DNA of 64,000 nt, from positions 1,488,001-1,552,000 of the forward strand of contig OZ241844.1 in the NCBI GenBank assembly GCA_965202735.1, written 5' to 3'. Positions 58,789-64,000 of this stretch are shown piece after piece. Position numbers and translations under genes: made by a program. How positions within the stretch are numbered: position 1 is the first letter of the stretch; each line of letters opens with the position of its first letter. The notes beneath the pieces were generated by a model. It was not told the origin of the DNA and did not search any database. It worked only from the letters and a program-made list of their open reading frames with translations. The DNA is from HK1 sp965202735. GTDB taxonomy: Bacteria > Pseudomonadota > Gammaproteobacteria > HK1.

Positions 58789-60318
58789 TCAGCGCGCATG
58801 ACGAAGGATCGCGGCGGCGAGTGCGGCCGCATCGGCATTCGACGGCGCGACCAGAACCCCCGCGCCGACGAGCATCGCGGCCTGGCGCGCGCGGTCCTGC
58901 GGATCATCGTCGGTGCCGCAGACCGACGCGACGACCACGGGGCCCGCGCGGCCCGCGTCCCGAACCGCAGGCCCTTCGCCCACCGCGTCCCGGATCGCGT
59001 CGCACACCGGCCGCGCGGGGTCCGGATGGGCGCCGAGCCCGAGCACGACGTCGAGCAGCACCACCGCGACCTCCCGGTCGGCGAGGGCCTCGCGCAGCTT
59101 CTCGGTGCGGAGCGCGGGATCGATCATCGGGTGCGGCCGGCCCACGGTGTACTCGTCGGCGCCGAGGTCGATCACGCGATGCGGCGCATTCGAGCCGGAC
59201 GGAGCGGGCGGAGCGGGACCGGGGGCGGCGTCGATCCCCGACGCGGCCAGCACCGCAAGCGCCTCCGTCGCCAGCGTGCCGCCGCAGAACAGGCCGCGCA
59301 GCGCGCGGCGTCCCGCCGCCAGCCGCTCCGCCTCGCGCCGCGCGACCCCTTCGGCGTCGTGGCCGGACGCGATCGGGCGTCCGGTCGCGCGCTCGACCGC
59401 GTCCTTCAGCGTCGGGACCAGAACCGGTCCCCCCGGCGGCGCCTCGATCCCGTCCGCCCCGAACACCACCGCGGTGCAGGGCTTCCCCGACGCCGCGAGC
59501 CGCGCGAGGACCCGGCGGGCGGTGCGCGGCCCGGGGGGCTTGGAGACGAGGATCAGGTGGTCCGTCCCCGCGTCCGACGCGAGGAGGCCGATGGCGTCGA
59601 GGGTGCTCGCCCCGCCGACCGCGTCGGACAGGTCGCGCCCCCCCACCCCGATCCCGTGCGAGATGCCGGCCCCGGCGCGGGCCAGCAGCACCGCCACCTC
59701 CTGCAGCCCGGTCCCCGACGCCGCGATCACCCCGACCCGGCCGCGGGGGACGACGTTCGCGAACGCGAGAGGGGTCCCCGCGATGTAGGCGGTGCCGCAG
59801 TCCGGTCCCATCACCAGCAGCCCGAGCGCGTGGGCGTGCTCCTTGAGCGCCCGTTCCGCCTCCAGCGGCACGTTGTCGCTGAACAGCATCACGTTCAGCC
59901 CGCGGTCGAGAGCCCGGCGCGCCTCGCGGGCCGCGAAGGCGCCGGGCGTCGAGACCAGCACCAGGTTCGCGTCCGCCATGCGGTCGAGGGCGCCGTCGAG
60001 GGTGCGGGGCCGCCACTCCACGTCCCCGGCCGGCGCGGTCTCCCGTTCGAGGGACCTCTGCGCGTGCGAGAGCGCGGCCTCGGCCGCCGCCCGGTCACCG
60101 GCGCGCACCGCGACGACGAGGTCGTTCCCTCCCGCCGCCTCGCCGGACGGAGCGAGCAGACCGGCCGCGCGCATGATCTCCAGGTTCGACGGCGTGCCGA
60201 TCATCGCCACCGCGTCCTCGACGTCCGGCAGCGCCGCCAAGCTCGCCGAGATCTGCATCAGCGCCACCGAATCGAGGTAGAAGCCGGGCCGCACCTCGTT
60301 GACGACGACCGCGCTCAT
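58789..60318 (-). CDS. fdrA: FdrA family protein (succinyl-CoA-synthetase-like, ureide catabolism)
   Basis: A 509-residue protein of the FdrA/AllF family. It has two Rossmann-like CoA-ligase domains, visible in LLVMGPDCGTAYIAGTPLAF and IAASGTGLQEVAVLLARAG. GVGGRDLSDAVGGASTLDA is the family signature. In E. coli, FdrA works with a DUF1116 protein in oxamate carbamoyltransferase activity after allantoin breakdown. Here it is last in a three-gene coupled operon, its ATG overlapping the stop of a 59-codon gene as ATGA. A DUF2877 (AllH-like) partner is not in view. Confidence 0.88.
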   Translation of the reverse strand: MSAVVVNEVRPGFYLDSVALMQISASLAALPDVEDAVAMIGTPSNLEIMRAAGLLAPSGEAAGGNDLVVAVRAGDRAAAEAALSHAQRSLERETAPAGDVEWRPRTLDGALDRMADANLVLVSTPGAFAAREARRALDRGLNVMLFSDNVPLEAERALKEHAHALGLLVMGPDCGTAYIAGTPLAFANVVPRGRVGVIAASGTGLQEVAVLLARAGAGISHGIGVGGRDLSDAVGGASTLDAIGLLASDAGTDHLILVSKPPGPRTARRVLARLAASGKPCTAVVFGADGIEAPPGGPVLVPTLKDAVERATGRPIASGHDAEGVARREAERLAAGRRALRGLFCGGTLATEALAVLAASGIDAAPGPAPPAPSGSNAPHRVIDLGADEYTVGRPHPMIDPALRTEKLREALADREVAVVLLDVVLGLGAHPDPARPVCDAIRDAVGEGPAVRDAGRAGPVVVASVCGTDDDPQDRARQAAMLVGAGVLVAPSNADAAALAAAILRHAR

Positions 60319-60494
60319 TCGCTGACCATCGGGTTGCCCGCCTTCATCTCGAGGGTCTCGAGGGTCTCGAGGGGCCGCGGGTCCGCATCCGAGCGCCCGC
60401 GGACGGCGGTCTGCCCGCTCATGGCGTACCCCCCGAAGCCTCGACCGGCCGCCACTCCCGCGCGAGCCAACGAGAACGCGAGCCCGGCGGTCAC
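60315..60494 (-). CDS. Small coupled ORF between DUF1116 and fdrA genes
   Basis: A 59-codon frame. Its GTG overlaps the DUF1116 stop (GTGA) and its TGA overlaps the fdrA ATG (ATGA). The product has an alanine/glycine-rich start (TAGLAFSLARAGVAAGRGFG) and a polar end with PLETLETLEMKAGNPMVSE. Two perfect overlaps make translation likely. I do not recognise the protein. It may be a small subunit or only a translational link. Confidence 0.55.
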   Translation of the reverse strand: MTAGLAFSLARAGVAAGRGFGGYAMSGQTAVRGRSDADPRPLETLETLEMKAGNPMVSE

Positions 60495-61924
60495 GCCGGC
60501 TCCATCCCTTCGACGAGCGCGACCAGGGCCTGCTCGAAGCACGCGAGCGGCGCGTTCACGATGCCCGCGCCCACCTGCCCGACCCCCGGCTCGCGGTGGG
60601 CGATGCCGGTGTTGATGGTCGGGGCGAGTCCGCTCGCCACCACCTTGCGCGTGTCGATGCCCGCCGGCACCCCGGCGAAGTCGAGCGCGGGGATCGTCCA
60701 CTCGGGGTTCCGCGCCGCGGTGATCTCGTACATCGAGCGCGTCGCGGCCAGCGCCGCACTCGCGCCCGCGGCCCCCACGAAGCCCGCCACCGCCGGAGAG
60801 GCGGCCATCGCGAACCCGCCGAGCCCGACCGTCTCCACGATGGTCGAGTCGCCGATGTCGGGGTTCGCGTCGTCCGCGGTGAATCCGGGGAAGTAGAGCC
60901 CGCGCGGCATCTCCACCGGGGCGGTGAACCAGCGCTCGCCGGCGCCGGCGAGCCGCACCCCGAAGTCGGCGCCGTTCCTCGACATCGCGGTGACGATGCT
61001 CGAATCGCGGACCCCGCGCACCGGGTCCATGATCGCCTTGCCCATCGCCATCGCCACGTTGAGGAAGAACTGGTCGTTGCCGCCGATGAACTCGAACACC
61101 TCGCCGAGCAGCGCGTTGTCCCGGGTGGCGCGCGCAAGCGCCGGCGCAAGCGTGCGCAGCAGGAGGCTCGTGCACGCGACGTTGCGCTGGTGCATCTCGT
61201 CGCCCATCGAGAGCCCGCGGGCGACGAGCGCCTTGAGCGGCACCCCTTCGCCGGCGCGCAGTGTCTCGCCGAGCAGGGGGCCGAGGGTGGAGGCGAGCCA
61301 GCGCAGCCGGCCGAGCACGGAGGCGTCGTTGCCGCCGAAGCGCATGACCCGGCCGAGCCCCTCGTTCACGGTGCAGTACGCCCGATTGCCGAAGGCCCGG
61401 TTCTCCACCACCATCACCGGCATGGAGCGCGTGGTCAGCCCGGTCATCGGGCCGACCGCGTCGTGGTGGTGGTTCGGCGCGAACCGGACCTCCCCGGACG
61501 CGGCCAGCGCCCCCGCGGCCTCCAGGTCCGGCGCCCAGCCCTCGAGCACGATCGCCCCGGCGACGGCGCCGCGCATCGGGCCGCACATCCGCTCCCATTC
61601 GATCGGGGGGCCGGCGTGGAGGATCATGCGGTCCCCGAGCCCGGGCACGGCCTCCGCGGCCGGGCGCACGTCGACGAGCACGGGGTCCGCGGCGAGCATC
61701 CGCTCGACCGCCGCCGCGTTGGCCGCCTCGACCCGCCCGGTCAGCTCCGGGTCCGCCCCGCCGATGCGGTCGAGGGCGTCGAGCACCCGGGCGTCCGCGC
61801 TCGCCGGGGGCGTCCATGCGACGTCGGCGACCGGGACGCCGGTCGCGCGCAGGTCCTCGGCGAACCGGGGCAGACCGACGTTCACCACCCGCGGTCCGTT
61901 CGAGATCAGCTCGGCGGCGGTCAA
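60491..61924 (-). CDS. DUF1116 family protein (AllG/YlbE-like)
   Basis: A 477-residue protein of the DUF1116 family, a partner of FdrA in E. coli-type ureide (oxamate carbamoyltransferase) systems. Conserved blocks include GPMRGAVAGAIVLEGWA, FAPNHHHDAVGPMTGLTTRS, GLSMGDEMHQRN, GNDQFFLNVAMAMGK and NTGIAHREPGVGQVGAG. The start is TTG 61924: GGAGG lies seven bases upstream and no ATG fits. First gene of the operon, ahead of the small ORF and fdrA. A regulatory or promoter region must lie in 61925-62150, which also contains repeats. Confidence 0.88.
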   Translation of the reverse strand: MTAAELISNGPRVVNVGLPRFAEDLRATGVPVADVAWTPPASADARVLDALDRIGGADPELTGRVEAANAAAVERMLAADPVLVDVRPAAEAVPGLGDRMILHAGPPIEWERMCGPMRGAVAGAIVLEGWAPDLEAAGALAASGEVRFAPNHHHDAVGPMTGLTTRSMPVMVVENRAFGNRAYCTVNEGLGRVMRFGGNDASVLGRLRWLASTLGPLLGETLRAGEGVPLKALVARGLSMGDEMHQRNVACTSLLLRTLAPALARATRDNALLGEVFEFIGGNDQFFLNVAMAMGKAIMDPVRGVRDSSIVTAMSRNGADFGVRLAGAGERWFTAPVEMPRGLYFPGFTADDANPDIGDSTIVETVGLGGFAMAASPAVAGFVGAAGASAALAATRSMYEITAARNPEWTIPALDFAGVPAGIDTRKVVASGLAPTINTGIAHREPGVGQVGAGIVNAPLACFEQALVALVEGMEPA

Positions 61925-61994
61925 TTTCGATCCTCCGGGGTGTCGGGCCGTGACAGGGTGCAGAATATACGACCAGCCGGGGTTCGCGCGCGGG

Positions 61995-62036
61995 ATGGCA
62001 CGCTCGATACGTGGCAAGGCCATTCTCGCCGGCGCC
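61995..62036 (+). repeat. Dispersed repeat family C, copy 3
   Basis: ATGGCACGCTCGATACGTGG followed by CAAGGCCATTCTCGCCGG. Twenty bases are identical to copy 2. It lies in the divergent gap between the DUF1116 gene and ggt. Confidence 0.75.
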
Positions 62037-62040
62037 CTGA

Positions 62041-62150
62041 CGGGAACATCGGGAGCATGATGAACGGAGCGTTGCCGGCCATCTGCTCGACCGCGTGCGC
62101 ATGGATGTGCGTGAGGAACATCGGGAACATGACGAACGGAGCGTTGCCGG
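62041..62150. repeat. Pair of 37-bp direct repeats before ggt
   Basis: GGAACATCGGG(A/G)(A/G)CATGA, then GAACGGAGCGTTGCCGG, occurs at 62042 and 62114. The second copy ends just before the preferred ggt start, so the repeat may influence its leader. Confidence 0.8.
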
Positions 62151-62151
62151 A

Positions 62152-63870
62152 GTGAGTGGACACGCGCTCGCGAAGCGCTCCACGACCTTCGCCTGCGAGA
62201 AGCGGCCGGCGGTCGGGTCGCGGGCGATGGTGGTGACCAACCACCCGCTCGCGGCCGCGGCGGGAGCGGAGATGCTTCTCGGCGGCGGCAACGCGGTCGA
62301 CGCGGCGGTCGCGGCCCTGTTCGCCCTCACCGTGGTCGAGCCGATGATGGTCGGGGTGCTGGGTGGAGGCATCGCCCACATCCGTCTCGCCGGCGGCCGC
62401 CACGTGGTGCTCGACGGGCTGAGCACCGCGCCCGCCGCCGCGCACGGTGCGATGTACGAGACGGTCTCCGACGAGCTGCCGGACTACCGCAGGACGGTGG
62501 GGCGCGCCAACGAGGTCGGCGCCGCGGCGGTCGCGGTGCCGGGCGCGCTCGCCGCCTGGTGCCGCGCGCTCGGCGACTTCGGCACCCTGTCGCTGGCCGA
62601 CGTCACGGCTCCCGCCATCCGCCTCGCCGAGCGAGGGTTCACGGCGACGCCGTACCTTGCGGACTGCGTGGCGGACCTGGCGCCGGACCTGGGCCGCGAC
62701 CCCGGGCTCGCCGCCCTGTTCCTGCCCGGCGGCGCGCCGCTTCGAGCCGGCCACCGGGTGGTGCAGCCCGAGTACGCCGAGACCCTGCGCATCATCGCCC
62801 GGGACGGCGCCGGCGCGCTCTACGGCGGCCCGCTCGGCGATGCGCTGGCGGACACGCTGTCGCGGACCGGCGGCCTCGTCCGCCGCGCCGACCTGGACGC
62901 CTACCGGGTGATCGAGCGCGAGCCGGTCCGCGGCGCCTACCGCGGCTTCGAGATCCTCGGCCCGCCACCGCCCGCGTCGTCCGGCGTGCACGTGGTCCAG
63001 ATGCTCAACCTGCTCGAAGGCTTCGACGTGCGGGGGATGGGCTTCGGCTCCCCGGAGGCCGTGCATCTGCTCGCCGAGACGATGAAGATCGCCTTCGCCG
63101 ACCGCGCGGTGGCGACCGCGGACCCCGCCTTCGTGGACGTGCCGGTGGAGCGGCTGACCGACAAGGGCTACGCGGAGCAGCGCCGCCGGCTCATCGACCC
63201 CGAGCGCACCCGGCGGTGGGAGCCCGGAGTGCCTGCCGCCGATGCCGAAGCGGCGGCCGGCGACGGCGCCCGCGGCGGCGAGTCGGGCTGCACCACCCAC
63301 GTCACCGTGGCCGACGCCGAGGGCAACGTGGTGGCCTCGACCCAGACCATCAACGGCCTGTTCGGCGCCTGCGTCCGGGTCCCCGGCACCGGGATGATCG
63401 CGAACAACTACATGTTCAACTTCGACCCGCATCCGGGCCGCGCGCTCTCGGTCGAGCCCGGCAAGCGGGTGTTCACCTCGATGGCCCCGATGATGGTGCG
63501 CCGGAACGGGCGGCTGCTGCACGCGCTCGGCCTGCCCGGCGGGCTGCGCATCTTCCCTTCGGCGCTGCAGGCGCTGGTCAACCTCCTGGACCACGGGATG
63601 ACGCTCCAGGAGGCGGTGGAGGCGCCCCGGATCTGGACCGAGGGCGGCGTGGTCGAGATGGAGGCGGGACTCCCCGAGGAGGTGGCGAACGAGCTCGCGC
63701 GGCGCGGGCACGAGGTCGCGAGAATGCAGCGCATCGGCGGCGGCATGAACGCCATCGCCTTCGGTGACGACGGATCGCTGACCGGCGCCGCGTGCTGGCG
63801 GGCCGACGGCACCCCGGTCGCCATCTCCGGAGGGCTCGCCCGGGCGGGCGTGCGCTTCTCCGGTGTCTGA
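62152..63870 (+). CDS. ggt: Gamma-glutamyltransferase
   Basis: A 572-residue Ntn-hydrolase that is autoprocessed into two chains and transfers or hydrolyses the gamma-glutamyl group of glutathione. The nucleophile Thr is in SGCTTHVTVADAEGN. The N-terminal FACEKRPAVGSRAMVVTNHP and GGGNAVDAAVAA blocks, and the LGLPGGLRIFPSALQALVN end, match the family. No clear signal peptide is seen, so it may be cytoplasmic. The GTG at 62152 is chosen because the frame upstream (ATG 62095) is made of the direct repeat. Start is uncertain. Confidence 0.92.
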   Translation: MSGHALAKRSTTFACEKRPAVGSRAMVVTNHPLAAAAGAEMLLGGGNAVDAAVAALFALTVVEPMMVGVLGGGIAHIRLAGGRHVVLDGLSTAPAAAHGAMYETVSDELPDYRRTVGRANEVGAAAVAVPGALAAWCRALGDFGTLSLADVTAPAIRLAERGFTATPYLADCVADLAPDLGRDPGLAALFLPGGAPLRAGHRVVQPEYAETLRIIARDGAGALYGGPLGDALADTLSRTGGLVRRADLDAYRVIEREPVRGAYRGFEILGPPPPASSGVHVVQMLNLLEGFDVRGMGFGSPEAVHLLAETMKIAFADRAVATADPAFVDVPVERLTDKGYAEQRRRLIDPERTRRWEPGVPAADAEAAAGDGARGGESGCTTHVTVADAEGNVVASTQTINGLFGACVRVPGTGMIANNYMFNFDPHPGRALSVEPGKRVFTSMAPMMVRRNGRLLHALGLPGGLRIFPSALQALVNLLDHGMTLQEAVEAPRIWTEGGVVEMEAGLPEEVANELARRGHEVARMQRIGGGMNAIAFGDDGSLTGAACWRADGTPVAISGGLARAGVRFSGV

Positions 63871-63979
63871 GTCAAAGCCCCGTCCGGTGTCTGAGTCGGA
63901 GCCCCGTCCGGTGTCTGAGTCGGAGCCCCGCCCGGTGTCTGAGTCGAAACCCCGTCCGGTGTCTGAGTCGGAGCCTGCG
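63860..63979. repeat. 24-bp tandem repeat at the 3' end of ggt
   Basis: Five units of CCGGTGTCTGAGTCGGAGCC plus CCGT begin at 63860, 63884, 63908, 63932 and 63956. The first contains the ggt stop (63868-63870); since 24 is a multiple of three, each unit presents the same TGA in frame. An ATG at 63985 may start the next gene but only 16 bases remain. Confidence 0.93.
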
Positions 63980-64000
63980 CACCCATGACCGAGACGATCG

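Noticed and set aside
63985..64000. Start of a new gene (ATGACCGAGACG)
   Set aside because: Only five codons remain, with no visible ribosome site in the repeat upstream.

Overview
The window is GC-rich (roughly 70% by eye) and gene-dense. It comes from a Gram-negative bacterium, most likely a proteobacterium (Pseudomonadota). This rests on three outer-membrane porins, a TRAP transporter, several ABC importers with periplasmic binding proteins, a glutathione-dependent formaldehyde pathway and a molybdopterin oxidoreductase. Genus cannot be read from the sequence. The chromosome is unusually rich in minisatellites and short dispersed repeats, several inside or abutting genes.

Layout. 0-5 kb (minus strand): acyl-CoA synthetase, LivG-like ATPase with an extra N-terminal domain, LivH, and the start of LivM. 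5.5-14.4 kb (plus): DUF169 protein, TRAP transporter dctQMP, and a glycine-betaine type ABC system (proX, hairpin, proV, double-length proW). 14.4-29.2 kb is an accessory region with few or no metabolic genes: three porins (two as inverted paralogues around a tyrosine recombinase), a frameshifted and truncated TacA/TacT-like toxin-antitoxin pair, and 14 paralogous genes in two arrays. Each of these genes encodes one membrane helix followed by an 11-residue-repeat coiled coil. 29.5-33.4 kb: djlA-like co-chaperone, trpD, trpC, OsmC-like protein, small coiled-coil protein. 33.5-39.9 kb (minus): peptide ABC importer with fused ATPases. 40-45.4 kb: membrane protein, DUF4258/XRE toxin-antitoxin-like pair, MFS transporter, ankyrin protein, GYD protein, tRNA-Arg(ACG). 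45.5-50.7 kb: metallo-hydrolase, molybdopterin oxidoreductase, a decayed second metallo-hydrolase copy and a class-V aminotransferase; a 327-bp near-identical inverted repeat frames this segment. 50.8-64 kb: enolase-superfamily enzyme, amidinotransferase, methyltransferase, adhC-fghA, photolyase with an in-frame minisatellite, an fdrA / small ORF / DUF1116 operon, and a gamma-glutamyltransferase.

How the genes work together. Uptake dominates: branched-chain or acyl substrates, TRAP carboxylates, betaine-like osmolytes and peptides. Catabolic enzymes handle amidino, ureide and glutathione compounds, and AdhC with FghA detoxifies formaldehyde. The strongest candidate for an undescribed system is the two-array family of hendecad coiled-coil membrane proteins (16.7-22.2 and 27.3-29.2 kb). 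In the first array each gene has its own near-identical promoter block; in the second, six genes sit 16 bp apart behind one promoter. Protein lengths step in units of 11 residues, matching gain or loss of 33-bp repeats.

Other notable structures are a 92-bp duplication that turns the trpD-trpC junction into a relay of ATGA overlaps, a MITE-like family with 16-bp terminal inverted repeats (four copies), and two further dispersed repeat families.
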